DNA of 64,000 nt from positions 1-64,000 of the forward strand of contig NZ_JAESVA010000010.1 in assembly GCF_020621385.1 (NCBI RefSeq), written 5' to 3'. Under the pieces are notes generated by a model. It had not been told where the DNA came from. It worked only from the letters and a program-made list of their open reading frames with translations, and made no database searches. The stretch is from Acidisoma cellulosilyticum. Lineage in GTDB: Bacteria > Pseudomonadota > Alphaproteobacteria > Acetobacterales > Acetobacteraceae. Shown piece after piece: positions 32,636 to 42,275 of this stretch (the first letter of the stretch is position 1; the number at the start of each line of letters is the position of its first letter). The position numbers and the translations under genes are program-made.

Positions 32636-33894
32636 CCGTCACTGCGACCGAGCCCCTCTCTGCAACTGAGGGTGCGCCACGCCTGCGGACGATCATTCCC
32701 GTCCTCGGCGTGGCGCAGATCCTCGCCTGGGGTTCGTCCTACTATCTCCTCGCCGTGCTCGCGAAGCCGATCGCGGACGACACGGGGTGGTCGCCTGGAT
32801 GGATCGTAGGCGGCCTTTCGCTTGGCCTTCTCGTCGCCGGCATCGTCTCGCCGCGTGTCGGCGACACCATCCAGCGGCTTGGTGGTCGCATGGTTCTGGC
32901 GACAAGTGCCGTGTTTCTCGCGCTCGGCCTTATTGGTTTAGCGCTTTCACCCAATCTGCCAATCTATGTCGTGTCGTGGCTCGTGCTCGGAATCGGCATG
33001 GGCGCCGGCCTGTACGATGCGGCCTTCGCCACGCTCGGTCGGCTTTATGGTCAGCATGCCCGATCAGCGATCACGACACTGACGCTGTTTGGTGGTTTTG
33101 CCAGCACCGTCTGCTGGCCGCTCTCGGCTGCACTTGTCTCTCACCTTGGCTGGCGAAACACTTGCCTGGTCTATGCGGGTATCCACGTCGCTGTTCTGCT
33201 GCCGCTCTACCTCTTTGCGCTGCCAAAGGATCCCACTAAAAAGACCATCGTATCCGCTGATGCAACCCATGAAGGTGGATCTCGCGTCGACGGGCCGGTG
33301 CGTAAGGGAGAGCGACTGTTGTTCGCTCTGATCGCCCTCGTCATCACCATCAGCTCTATGATTTCAGCGCTGCTCTCAGTCCATCTGCTGACTATTCTCC
33401 AGGCCCGCGACATCGCACTTGCGGCTGCGGTCGCCTTGGGGGCGATCATTGGCCCGTCACAGGTTGGCGCTCGCGCGATTGAGATGCTGATCAGTCGATT
33501 TCATCATCCGATCTGGACGAAGCTCGCATCGACCGTCCTCGTCGCCACGGGTGTCGGGCTTCTCTGGATGGGCTTCCCGATCGTCGCGGCGGCGCTAGTT
33601 TTCTATGGCGCCGGTATCGGCATCGAGTCGATCGCTCGCGGCACGCTTCCGCTCGCCGTCTTCGGTGAGCATCGGTATCCCTCGATCGTGGGCCGTATTG
33701 CCATGCCAAGTCTGGTCATGCAGGCGGCGTCGCCATTGCTCGGCTCGATACTGATTGAGCGTTTAGGCGCGGATGGAGCGCTCGGCGTGCTCTTCGCGGT
33801 AGCTCTCACCAACGTGCTGTTGGTGATCATTCTCGTCCGAATGGTGTCGAGGCATTTGCGGCCGGAGATCATAGCCGCCTCGGCAGGCTGTTAA
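32632..33894 (+). CDS. MFS permease, possibly ArsK-like
   Basis: 420 residues, twelve spans. Start is GTG overlapping the flavoprotein stop (GTGA). QILAWGSSYYLLAVLAKPI and GGRMVLATSAVFLALG are MFS features. In other ars loci an MFS transporter under its own ArsR (ArsK) exports As(III), Sb(III) and organoarsenicals; the same order here supports, but does not prove, that role. Confidence 0.75.
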   Translation: MTVTATEPLSATEGAPRLRTIIPVLGVAQILAWGSSYYLLAVLAKPIADDTGWSPGWIVGGLSLGLLVAGIVSPRVGDTIQRLGGRMVLATSAVFLALGLIGLALSPNLPIYVVSWLVLGIGMGAGLYDAAFATLGRLYGQHARSAITTLTLFGGFASTVCWPLSAALVSHLGWRNTCLVYAGIHVAVLLPLYLFALPKDPTKKTIVSADATHEGGSRVDGPVRKGERLLFALIALVITISSMISALLSVHLLTILQARDIALAAAVALGAIIGPSQVGARAIEMLISRFHHPIWTKLASTVLVATGVGLLWMGFPIVAAALVFYGAGIGIESIARGTLPLAVFGEHRYPSIVGRIAMPSLVMQAASPLLGSILIERLGADGALGVLFAVALTNVLLVIILVRMVSRHLRPEIIAASAGC

Positions 33895-34045
33895 GACGGA
33901 TGACTGTCCATCGCACCGGGGGCAGCACGCAATTCCGATTTGAGCGTCGGGCGTCTGCTCCCCCGCGTGGGCGCAGCGACTCCAGCAGCGCGTTCGCTGC
34001 CCTGAATCGTCCTCTCCGCAGCTCTGGAGGCAATACTGCTTCCAT

Positions 34046-37000
34046 TTAGGCCGCTTTTTGCGCGGTCTGCGCGAGATCGGCATCAAGCCGTGCGAGCTGG
34101 GCCAGCTTTGCGTCGAGTTCCGCTTGCAGTGTGAACGCCTGGCCACTGCGCTCCTGGTAGCCATTCAGGCGATTGAGCGCCTCGACAGCGCGGCGTTCCT
34201 GCTCCTGTAGGTCGATTCCGAGACGATCGAGGATATGTTCGATCCGAGACATGAGCCCGAGTGGCGTCAGCTCGTCGTCGATGGGGATTTCTTGATCGAG
34301 CCCGTTGCGGCGCAGGAGAAGGCTCGCCTCGAATTCCCGCCGCCAACCGCGGTCGGCGTGGCAGGCGAGCGCGAAACCGCCAATGCTACCGATATCCTTC
34401 TCCATCGGAGTCTTCGCGCGTTCGGCGAGGCGCACCTTGGAGAGAAGCGATGTCCCGGCCACGCGGCGATCAGTGACAAGCCGTCCCTCGAATTCCATGC
34501 GAAAGGCATCGCCGCGCGTGGAGACGTGCTGGATGAGGTCCTTGCCGATGTCGGCGATCCGCCTCGTGGCGTGGCGATGTTCGGCCTCGGCGTCGGCGAT
34601 GCGGCGCCGGATGTTCAACTGATCGTCGAAATGCGCCGCGCGCTGCCTGTCCAGGCGAGCGACCTCGGCTTCCAGCCCGGCCTTCTGCATCAGCCGCGCA
34701 TCCCCCGACGCGATGGCCTTGGCGAGCGCGAACTGGTTGGCAGCCTCGCCGATATCGTCGATGGTCCGGATGCTGCGATCACCGGAAAGGGCAGCGGACA
34801 CGAAGCGCTGTTTGCGCTCGTTATTTTGCCACATGGTCGCGTCGAGGGAGCCAAGCGTCGCGTAAGCGTAGATTTCGATCTCGTCGTACTGATTGCCCTG
34901 ACGCTCGATCCGGCCTTCCCGCTGCTCGATGTCAGAAGGCAACCAAGGCACATCGAGGTGGTGCTCGGCCTTCAGGCGCCGCTGGACGTTGGCCCCGGTG
35001 CCCATCTTTTTGGTCGAACCGATCAGGACACGAATGCGGCCCGCATTGAAGTCATTGAACAGGCGCTGTTTATCGGCTGTCCGATTATAGTCTTGGACAA
35101 TGGCAATGTCCGACACCGGAACGCCGAGGCGAACAAGCTCGTTCCTGATCCAGCGATAGGCCGAGAAGCCGCGCGTTTTTTCAGCTTCCAGCGTGCCAAG
35201 GTCGCTGAAGATGATCTGTCCACCGCCGGGGATGGGATCAGGCGATCCGTCCGGCTTCTTGAAGCGATCATTGGCCGTGCGGAGCCAGATGTCGTGAACA
35301 GTGGCGATCAGTTTGTTGAGCTTGTTATCAGGTTCATTATCGTTGGCGAGGCCGACCAGGCGCATGTCGATGGCGGCGTGACGGCCGTCCGTGATGACAG
35401 CAAGCAGGATGTCGTCGCCCTTCTGGACCTTGCGGGTGCGGCTTTCGATCTCCGAGATGCGATCGGCAAGGTGCGCCTGGTAGTCGCGAAAGGCTTCGCT
35501 AGCCTCGGCGGTGACCAACTGGCGCTGACCGGTCTTGATTTTGGGCAGACGGAGATATTGCCGCAAATCCTCCTTGAGGACGATATCCGAACAGGCGCGG
35601 AACATGTCGATCAGCTCGGGCACGTTCACAAATTGCGAGAAACGCTCGACCGGCTTGTAGGAGCCAGAGGGCTGAAGCTCCAGCTCCGTGCGTGTGTCAC
35701 CGAACGAGGCGGCCCAGGCGTCAAACTCGTGAACGCCGCGCTCGTGAAGCGTCGCCTCGTTCTGGAAGCGTAGCAACGTGAACATTTCACCAAGCGTGTT
35801 CGTGATCGGCGTGCCCGAGGCTTGGATGAGGGCGCGACGGGGGTTCCTCGAATCGATGAAGCGCATCTTGACGTAAAGATCCCAGGCACGCTGCGAGCCT
35901 TCGGGATCGACGCCCTTCAGGTTGAGGCGGTTGGTGGCGAAGGTGAGTTTGCGGAACTCCTGGGCTTCATCGACGATGATCTGCGAAACGCCGATCTCGT
36001 CGATCGTCACCATGTCGTCTCGCCGGTCCTTGATCGCTTCCAATTGATCCGAAAGGCGCTCGCGCATCGCCTCCAGGCGCTTGCGCGTGACGCGATCGTC
36101 AGTGTCAGCCTTGAGCTTCAGCGCCTCGAAGGTATCGATCTGCTGCGAGATGATCCCGCGCTCGAAATCGGAGGGGACGCCGATGAAGCGGAAGGCCGAA
36201 TGCGTGATGATGATCGCGTCCCAGGAACCCGTGGCCGCGCGCGCCAGGAAGCGGGCGCGTTTATCCTTGGCAAAGTTCGTCTCGTCGGCGACCAGGATGC
36301 GGGCGATCGGGTAGAGCTGAAGGAACTCCCGGCTTGCCTGGGCCAGGCAATGGCCAGGGACGACGAGCATCGCCTTCGAGATCAGCCCAAGGCGGCGCTG
36401 CTCCATGATCGCGGCCGCCATCGAGAAGGTTTTTCCGGCGCCGACCGCATGCGCCATGTAGGTGCTGCCGGACGTGATGATGCGCCAGATGACCCGCTTC
36501 TGGTGGCCATAGAGCCGGATGATGTCGCTGGCGCCGGGCAAGGTCAGGTGCGAGCCATCGAAGTGGCGGGGCACCAGGTTGTTGAAGCGGTCATTGTAGA
36601 GCCGCGAGAGCCGATCAGCGCGTTCGTGATCGGCCCAGACCCAGGTCGAAAACGCGGTCTTGATCTTGTTCAACTTTTCCTTCGCCGCCTCTGTCGCCTC
36701 CGGGTTCAGCACCCGGCGCTCGCTGCCGTCCACGATCTCGGTATCGAAGATCTGCGGGGTGGCACTGTTCAGCGCGTCGTGCAGCAGCGCGCCGGCATGC
36801 CGCCGAGGGGTGCCCCATTCCGAGGTTCCGGCGGCGCTCGTGGCGAAGCGATGACCGTCCACGGTCCATGTCGCGACTTCCTCCATGTGGAAGATGCGCG
36901 TCTCGGTCTCCATCACCTCGAGCGTGAATGCCTCGATATCCTTCGTCGGAATCCAGGGCGCGCCGAGGCGGGCCGTGATCCCCGAGGGGGGGATGTCCTG

Positions 37001-39154
37001 CGGCTGCGCTTCCAGCAAAGCCTCGACGTTGCGGGCATATTGAGGATCGAGGAGCGCGGCGTCGCGGGCAACGGCGAGCTTGGTGCGAACCGGCCCCGAG
37101 AGGTAGGCATCAGCCGTCTCCCAACCTTCGGTCAAAGGATTGCGAAAGACGGTCGCACCGAGGCGGTCGAGCGCGTCCTTGGGTTCGCATTCCAGCAGCT
37201 CCGCCAGACGCTCCGGATCGACGAAGCCTACCTCGTTCAGCGCCACGGCCAGCGCGTCAGTGGCCGAGGTGATGACCGGGGTCATCGGCGGCGACACCAC
37301 GCGTTGGTCAAAGATCGGCCCCTTTTTCGCGATACCGGCCTCCAGGTCGTAATCCTCGATCGAGGCGACCAACCAGCAATCCGGGTCGTCGGAAAAATGC
37401 GCCAGGTTCGGCCGGCGGTGGGATTCCTTTTCCTCACCGCTGTCGGCGTCGCGGGTGACGGTGACGACGGTATGGTTGATCGGACCGTGGTAGCGGATGA
37501 AGGTCGAATAAGCGGTGCGAAGGCGGATCTGCGCCTGCATCCAAGGCTGCCCTGCGGCCTGGGCGCGCAGCACCTCGCGCACCGCGTCGCGGATCGGCAT
37601 GAGGGCGCGGATGACCTTAGCGGCCTTCGGCGTCAGGCCCTCACCGCCTTTGCCAGTGCGGATGGCGACCGGGCTGCTTCGGCCGTCGATGATCTGACAG
37701 AGACGGCCATCCTTCCCGGCGACATAGGAGCCCTCCCTGACCGTGGCCCCATCGGCGGCACGGCCGACGGCCGATATATCGTCGTCGTCCTCACGGTCAT
37801 GGTCGGCACTCGGCGGGGTCGTAATGCCGACGGGCAGAAGGGCGAGCGCCTGGTCGAGTTGCTCCTCAATCGTGGCGAGCGGCGCGTTCGGGCGGCAGGT
37901 GTAGGACCAACCGGGTCCGTAGATGCCTCGGCGCTGGCCGTGCAATCCCAGGACCATCTCGGGGTGAGCCGCGAAATACTCGTTGATCTGGACCACGCCA
38001 CGGCGCAGATGCCGGTGCGCAGGCTCTGCGCTTCGATCGATATCAGCATCGCTAGAGTCCCCGCCCTCGCCGCCGTCGAGGGGAAGTTCGGTAAGGTCCA
38101 TCCAAGGCGCGCCGGTTGCGGGCACACCGTCAGGGCGCCGCTGGAAGGCCAGAATGTCGATGACGACTTCTGTGCCGGCCGTGGCCTTCATGCTGCCCTC
38201 GGGCAGGCGAACGGCGCCGACCAGATCGGCCATCGATGCGATATGCTCGCGGGCGGTGCGGCTGGCCTTGTCCATGGTGCCGGTGCTCGTGACCATCAGG
38301 GCGATGCCGCCGGGGCGCAGCCGGCTGATCGACCGCGCGATGAAGTAGTCGTGCAGGCGCAGCCCGAGGCTCGCCGTCGTCGGGTCGCCGCGCACGATGC
38401 GGTCGGCAAAGGGGGGATTGCCGATCGCTAGGTCGAAACCACCCCCGAGGCGGCTGCGGGTATAATCCTCGCAATGGATGCGCGCTTCGGGGTGGAGCAG
38501 CCGTGCAATGCGCGCGGTGATCGGATCGTACTCGATCCCGGTCAGGCGCGATGACCCACGCAGCTCATCGGGCATGAGCGCGAAGAACAGGCCAGTGCCC
38601 ATGCCGGGCTCCAGCACACGGCCGCCGCCATATCCCAGATGTTGGGCAGCGCGCCAGATGGCGCGGATGACCGGCTCAGGGGTGTAGTGCGCGTATTGCG
38701 TCGCGCGCTGAAGAGCCGCGTATTCCCCGTCGCTGGTGCTGCTGACCAGGCTTTGGCCGAGATCCTCCCATCCGTCGCGAAACCCATCGGCTCCCGGCAG
38801 CGGGAAGGCGTTCTGCGCCAGGTCCGTGGCGCCGAAGCCGATGAAACGAAGAAGCTGCTCCTGCTCATCGCGGGACGCTGCGCGGCCGGCGTCTTCGATC
38901 TCCTTCGAGAGGGCGATGGCTCGAATATTATCGAGCGCGCGGCCGTTCCAATTGCGGGCCAAGACACGCTCACCGTCGAGCCGGAAATTCTTGCCCGGAG
39001 CGATCCGCGTCGCGGGCCGAGCGGCATTGACGCACGGCGTTGGTTCGACAGCCGGAACTATGGGTTCGATCGAGGTGGTACGTGGGACATCGAGGGTCCA
39101 GCCAAGGGCGGTCGTGTCGAACAGGCCGAGGCTGTATTGCGCGGCATTGGTCAT
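34046..39154 (-). CDS. Giant N6-adenine methylase/SNF2-type helicase (DarB-like)
   Basis: 1702 residues. About residue 190: RVLEPGMGTGLFFALMP (SAM site); about 245: DLAIGNPPFADR (NPPF of N6-adenine methylases). About 900: HAVGAGKTFSMAAA (Walker A); about 1060: IIVDEAQEFRKL (motif II); about 1385: MGTGANVQRRL and QREGRIERQGN (motif VI). The fusion resembles phage P1 DarB and related plasmid proteins that protect incoming DNA from restriction. No nuclease domain is seen. ATG 39154 follows GGAGAGAATC. Confidence 0.85.
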   Translation of the reverse strand: MTNAAQYSLGLFDTTALGWTLDVPRTTSIEPIVPAVEPTPCVNAARPATRIAPGKNFRLDGERVLARNWNGRALDNIRAIALSKEIEDAGRAASRDEQEQLLRFIGFGATDLAQNAFPLPGADGFRDGWEDLGQSLVSSTSDGEYAALQRATQYAHYTPEPVIRAIWRAAQHLGYGGGRVLEPGMGTGLFFALMPDELRGSSRLTGIEYDPITARIARLLHPEARIHCEDYTRSRLGGGFDLAIGNPPFADRIVRGDPTTASLGLRLHDYFIARSISRLRPGGIALMVTSTGTMDKASRTAREHIASMADLVGAVRLPEGSMKATAGTEVVIDILAFQRRPDGVPATGAPWMDLTELPLDGGEGGDSSDADIDRSAEPAHRHLRRGVVQINEYFAAHPEMVLGLHGQRRGIYGPGWSYTCRPNAPLATIEEQLDQALALLPVGITTPPSADHDREDDDDISAVGRAADGATVREGSYVAGKDGRLCQIIDGRSSPVAIRTGKGGEGLTPKAAKVIRALMPIRDAVREVLRAQAAGQPWMQAQIRLRTAYSTFIRYHGPINHTVVTVTRDADSGEEKESHRRPNLAHFSDDPDCWLVASIEDYDLEAGIAKKGPIFDQRVVSPPMTPVITSATDALAVALNEVGFVDPERLAELLECEPKDALDRLGATVFRNPLTEGWETADAYLSGPVRTKLAVARDAALLDPQYARNVEALLEAQPQDIPPSGITARLGAPWIPTKDIEAFTLEVMETETRIFHMEEVATWTVDGHRFATSAAGTSEWGTPRRHAGALLHDALNSATPQIFDTEIVDGSERRVLNPEATEAAKEKLNKIKTAFSTWVWADHERADRLSRLYNDRFNNLVPRHFDGSHLTLPGASDIIRLYGHQKRVIWRIITSGSTYMAHAVGAGKTFSMAAAIMEQRRLGLISKAMLVVPGHCLAQASREFLQLYPIARILVADETNFAKDKRARFLARAATGSWDAIIITHSAFRFIGVPSDFERGIISQQIDTFEALKLKADTDDRVTRKRLEAMRERLSDQLEAIKDRRDDMVTIDEIGVSQIIVDEAQEFRKLTFATNRLNLKGVDPEGSQRAWDLYVKMRFIDSRNPRRALIQASGTPITNTLGEMFTLLRFQNEATLHERGVHEFDAWAASFGDTRTELELQPSGSYKPVERFSQFVNVPELIDMFRACSDIVLKEDLRQYLRLPKIKTGQRQLVTAEASEAFRDYQAHLADRISEIESRTRKVQKGDDILLAVITDGRHAAIDMRLVGLANDNEPDNKLNKLIATVHDIWLRTANDRFKKPDGSPDPIPGGGQIIFSDLGTLEAEKTRGFSAYRWIRNELVRLGVPVSDIAIVQDYNRTADKQRLFNDFNAGRIRVLIGSTKKMGTGANVQRRLKAEHHLDVPWLPSDIEQREGRIERQGNQYDEIEIYAYATLGSLDATMWQNNERKQRFVSAALSGDRSIRTIDDIGEAANQFALAKAIASGDARLMQKAGLEAEVARLDRQRAAHFDDQLNIRRRIADAEAEHRHATRRIADIGKDLIQHVSTRGDAFRMEFEGRLVTDRRVAGTSLLSKVRLAERAKTPMEKDIGSIGGFALACHADRGWRREFEASLLLRRNGLDQEIPIDDELTPLGLMSRIEHILDRLGIDLQEQERRAVEALNRLNGYQERSGQAFTLQAELDAKLAQLARLDADLAQTAQKAA

Positions 39155-39261
39155 GATTCTCTCCGGGAGGGGCGCGCGCGACGGCATCCGCCGGAGCGGA
39201 CCAGGAGCGGGCGGACGGGTTGAGGGGAGGTTTGGAGGCGCGGGCGCGCCAAGCCGGCGGC

Positions 39262-39639
39262 TCAGTATTCGCTGGGCAGCAACAGCACGCCGTTGGTGAG
39301 GTAGAGAGTGATTTCCTCGAGCGGGAAATCGGTCCAGGGGACGTGCTGGCGCAGCAGTTCTACGCCATTGCCGTCATCGGCGATCAGCTCGGCCGATTTA
39401 TCGGCGTTGACCCGGAGCCTCCAAACGACGAACTCTTCGCGGCTGACGCTCGGGTTCAAGCGGCCCCAAGCCACGTTGTCGATCAGCCAGAACGCGTTCG
39501 CTTGTTCGGCGAGAAAATGGACGCCTTCAGTGAAGAGCATTGCCCCGGCCCAGTGCCTGAACCATGTCTCGGTTCCCGTGTGCATGGCCAGACCCGCCTG
39601 CAGCTCAGCTCGTTTGTCAGTTGTCTCTTCCGTTTGCAT
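39262..39639 (-). CDS. DUF6876 family protein
   Basis: 125 residues. HWAGAMLFTEGVHFLAEQ near the start and WTDFPLEEITLYLTNGVLLL at the end match DUF6876, a small plasmid family of unknown function. Its leader is shared with the gene at 48575-48712. Confidence 0.8.
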   Translation of the reverse strand: MQTEETTDKRAELQAGLAMHTGTETWFRHWAGAMLFTEGVHFLAEQANAFWLIDNVAWGRLNPSVSREEFVVWRLRVNADKSAELIADDGNGVELLRQHVPWTDFPLEEITLYLTNGVLLLPSEY

Positions 39640-39643
39640 GCGA

Positions 39644-39766
39644 CTTTCCTTTCAGATCTTCTTGTTCGAAGACCCTTTCCGGAAGCCGCTGGGCGAAGGA
39701 CGGGGCAAGGGCGCGAGCCGGCGAAGCCGGGCCGTTGCGCCATACTTCGGCGCGACGGACCCTTGC
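39644..39766 (-). repeat. Leader cassette with branched repeat B
   Basis: 39644-39688 matches 48720-48764 (AGATCTTCTTG, TCGAAGACCCTTTCCGGA). 39705-39766 is a branched repeat: GCAAGGG/CCCTTGC closing stem, hairpin CCGGC(GAA)GCCGG, and a longer arm CCGT..ACGG. Confidence 0.75.
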
Positions 39767-39812
39767 GGCGGACATCGCTCAGTGGCAGCGCTTCATCTCT
39801 CCAGGTTCGTTT

Positions 39813-40064
39813 TTAGTTTTCGCACTCGCAGTTCGTCAGCACGTCGAGTGATCGCACGAGATTCCATTCCGCCGTGGCCGCTTCCTGGCGGGATTTGAAG
39901 GTGGGGCGCTGTTCGAAGGGGCGAGGGTCGCAGACGATGCGCCATTTGCGGTCGCTGTAATTGCGCGACACGCATCCAACGGCGCCCGAAGGATAGCGAA
40001 TGTTGTCAACATACCAACCACCATGGCGCCAGGGCGAATACGTGAAATTAGGTGCGATCTCCAT
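39813..40064 (-). CDS. Small conserved plasmid protein
   Basis: 83 residues: NFTYSPWRHGGWYVDNIRYP, then SRNYSDRKWRIVCD. Seen widely as a short hypothetical on alphaproteobacterial plasmids in my recollection; no function. AGGAGAAACAG precedes the ATG. Confidence 0.65.
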   Translation of the reverse strand: MEIAPNFTYSPWRHGGWYVDNIRYPSGAVGCVSRNYSDRKWRIVCDPRPFEQRPTFKSRQEAATAEWNLVRSLDVLTNCECEN

Positions 40065-40085
40065 ACTGTTTCTCCTAATGCTTGA

Positions 40086-40889
40086 TTACTCGGCGGTGAC
40101 GAGCGGACGGGGATTGCCCAAGCCGAGATGTTCGGACCACGACCATCGGCGGCCGAGCCCCTGAGTCGTGCGCAGCCCTCGGGCATGCGCGCGGCGTTCC
40201 ATTTCAATGGCGGCGTCTGCGAGATCGGGATGCTCCGCGGCGAGCCAATCCACTTCGGCCCGCTTCGAGGCCGGGCACATCCAGCAGGCGGATTTAACCG
40301 GGGCTGACAGACCCTCGGCCGCAATGACTTCGGCGCAGAGTTCACGGGTCCAACCCCATTCCCCGAGCGGGTAGCGGTAGCGATGGCCGGGAGGCCATTT
40401 CCCAGCAGCGTTCGCCTGGCGGCGGCTGTCGCGAGGCCCCGCGTCGTAGCCGATCAGCTTGGTCACGTAGGGACCATGAGGCCAGGATTGGCGCCGGCGA
40501 TCCCAGCCGAAGAATCGCTGGGTGTATCGCCATTGCGGGTCAACCTTCCATTTGAGGCTGCACGAATGGCCGCCATAGGCGAGAGAGGGCAGCACCGATT
40601 TCCGCAGGCATTCGCCATGCAGCGAAGTGTCTCCGGCACGCGGGCTGGTACGCTTGATCACGGTGACGGGTGGCATCGCCTGCGCGGCGAGCCAATCCTG
40701 GATGACTGGCAGATACGCCATGGTCTCCGGCTTCTCCGAACCCGTATCGGCGAACAGAATGAGGTCGATGCGGACCTTCCGGTTGCGCAAGCCAATCAGC
40801 ATGGCGGTGCTATCGACGCCCATGCCATAGGCGACAACGATCGGATCCGCGCCGAAGGCGAGCGCGGCCGTGGCGCGGCGAGGTGCCAT
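40086..40889 (-). CDS. PP-loop ATPase, PAPS-reductase-like
   Basis: 267 residues. VVAYGMGVDSTAMLIGL is a PP-loop (SGGxDS variant). Cysteines at HSCSLKWK and ACWMCPASK are placed as in DndC-type and phage PAPS-reductase-like proteins, where they may hold a metal or Fe-S cluster. AGGAGAATCCC precedes the ATG. Not a sulfate-assimilation enzyme by context; it stands 57 bp behind a second PP-loop gene. Confidence 0.8.
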   Translation of the reverse strand: MAPRRATAALAFGADPIVVAYGMGVDSTAMLIGLRNRKVRIDLILFADTGSEKPETMAYLPVIQDWLAAQAMPPVTVIKRTSPRAGDTSLHGECLRKSVLPSLAYGGHSCSLKWKVDPQWRYTQRFFGWDRRRQSWPHGPYVTKLIGYDAGPRDSRRQANAAGKWPPGHRYRYPLGEWGWTRELCAEVIAAEGLSAPVKSACWMCPASKRAEVDWLAAEHPDLADAAIEMERRAHARGLRTTQGLGRRWSWSEHLGLGNPRPLVTAE

Positions 40890-40946
40890 GGGATTCTCCT
40901 GCGGTTGAGATGTGGAAGTGGGGCAACCGGCGAGAGGCCGGATAGG

Positions 40947-41945
40947 CTAGGTGGGACCGCCGCCTGTGCCGAACGCGCCGGCCGGGAGTTGCCAGTGGCG
41001 GGAACCGACATGGACCGGATCGGTCCAGTCGCCACTCAGCGACCGGCGAACCAAGTCAGGTTGCGCGAGGGCCGCCTCGTAGGGACGGCCGCGATCGGCA
41101 AGCTGGCGAATGCCACACAGCCGCTGGATCGTGCAGCCGAAGCCGTCCTCGTAGCGGGCGATCCGATCGAACCATTCGGGAGCGATGGTGCGGAGGCTGG
41201 CCCATTGGTCTGGGCCACCGAAGATGCAGGCGAGGCACGATAGCCGCGACCAACCAAGGCGGTAGGCTGGCGCCGACACGATGCCGTGGCGGCGCATCAG
41301 GCCCCAGATCGCAGCCTCGTCGAGATGGTGGACGGCGCGCCAGTGATCGACATGCCGCTGCCGGCGCGTGCCGTTGCGAGTGTCAGTCCGATCGGGCTCG
41401 AAGGTGAGGTAGCCCGCTCGAGCACGGCTTTCCTGGGCGCGCTCACCTGTGACGATCAGCGTCCGCCGACCAACGAAGCGTGGCTGCGCTCTTATCAGCG
41501 CCGCCATGATGTCCACCTTCAAATATGCGCTGCACCAACGCTGGTTTAAGTTGGCTGTCACCTGCGGAAAACGCAGTCTTGTGCCGAGGGGGCCGGTGCC
41601 ACCCACGGTCCCAATTTTGCCGTTCGGCAGCTCGAAGCGAATGGGCGCGGTTGGCTGATTGTGGCGCAGCATTTCGCGCAGGAACCCGCCCTCCTTCCAG
41701 GATAGATAGAGGGGCACATCGAAGTGCTGGGCGATGGCGCGGCAATAGGCGGTCGTGCTCGGCCAGTCCATGAAGGGCGCGCCCTGCCCGTCCACATCAT
41801 GATGATGTAACTCGATGCACTCTGGCCGTGCCCCGGCCTCGATCAGGGACAGTAGAGACCCGATGGAATCCTTCCCGCCCGAAAAGGCCACGACGATGAT
41901 GTCGTAGCTTCGAAGGTCCGGATTCGTGGGCGGCGGCGTTACCAT
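40947..41945 (-). CDS. PP-loop ATPase, PAPS-reductase/DndC-like
   Basis: 332 residues. IIVVAFSGGKDSIGSLL (classic SGGKDS PP-loop), ELHHHDVDGQ, QRWCSAYLKVD, VTGERAQESRAR and SCLACIFGG. Same cysteine layout as its neighbour but low identity. Adenylates a substrate and may transfer sulfur; target unknown. Start overlaps the end of the gene at 41939-42190. Confidence 0.8.
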   Translation of the reverse strand: MVTPPPTNPDLRSYDIIVVAFSGGKDSIGSLLSLIEAGARPECIELHHHDVDGQGAPFMDWPSTTAYCRAIAQHFDVPLYLSWKEGGFLREMLRHNQPTAPIRFELPNGKIGTVGGTGPLGTRLRFPQVTANLNQRWCSAYLKVDIMAALIRAQPRFVGRRTLIVTGERAQESRARAGYLTFEPDRTDTRNGTRRQRHVDHWRAVHHLDEAAIWGLMRRHGIVSAPAYRLGWSRLSCLACIFGGPDQWASLRTIAPEWFDRIARYEDGFGCTIQRLCGIRQLADRGRPYEAALAQPDLVRRSLSGDWTDPVHVGSRHWQLPAGAFGTGGGPT

Positions 41946-42190
41946 GGGCCACACAGATGTTCGATCACGCGGCGCTCGCGGGCATCGACGAGTTCAAGCG
42001 CCACGCGATGGAGTTGAGACCCCTGTCGAGCCAGGCCGACCACATGGGTCCAAACCTTGTGATCGTCGGCGAAGATCTGGGCATCGTCGAAGCGCTGGAT
42101 TTCGATCCGCGCTGAGCCGTCTTCGCGCTGGCCTGCATCAAAGACGCCCCAGCCTTCAGCCAGAGCCTGTTCCTGGTCGAAGTTCGTCAT
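41939..42190 (-). CDS. Small conserved hypothetical protein
   Basis: 83 residues; AEGWGVFDAGQREDGSARIE, then HVVGLARQGSQLHRVALEL. GAGGAGGCGG precedes the ATG at 42190. Overlaps the start of the PP-loop gene, so the two are coupled. Confidence 0.65.
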   Translation of the reverse strand: MTNFDQEQALAEGWGVFDAGQREDGSARIEIQRFDDAQIFADDHKVWTHVVGLARQGSQLHRVALELVDARERRVIEHLCGPW

Positions 42191-42275
42191 AGCGTTCCGC
42201 CTCCTCGCGGTCGCACGGGCGCGAGCAGTCTCCCGACCGCTCGTTCCTCTTTTTTGGGGTGGATGGGAAAACCGG

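Noticed and set aside
34235-38431. Two very long plus-strand open frames (512 and 869 codons) antisense to the methylase-helicase
   Set aside because: No ribosome sites or family motifs; the minus strand carries all catalytic motifs. GC-rich codon shadow.
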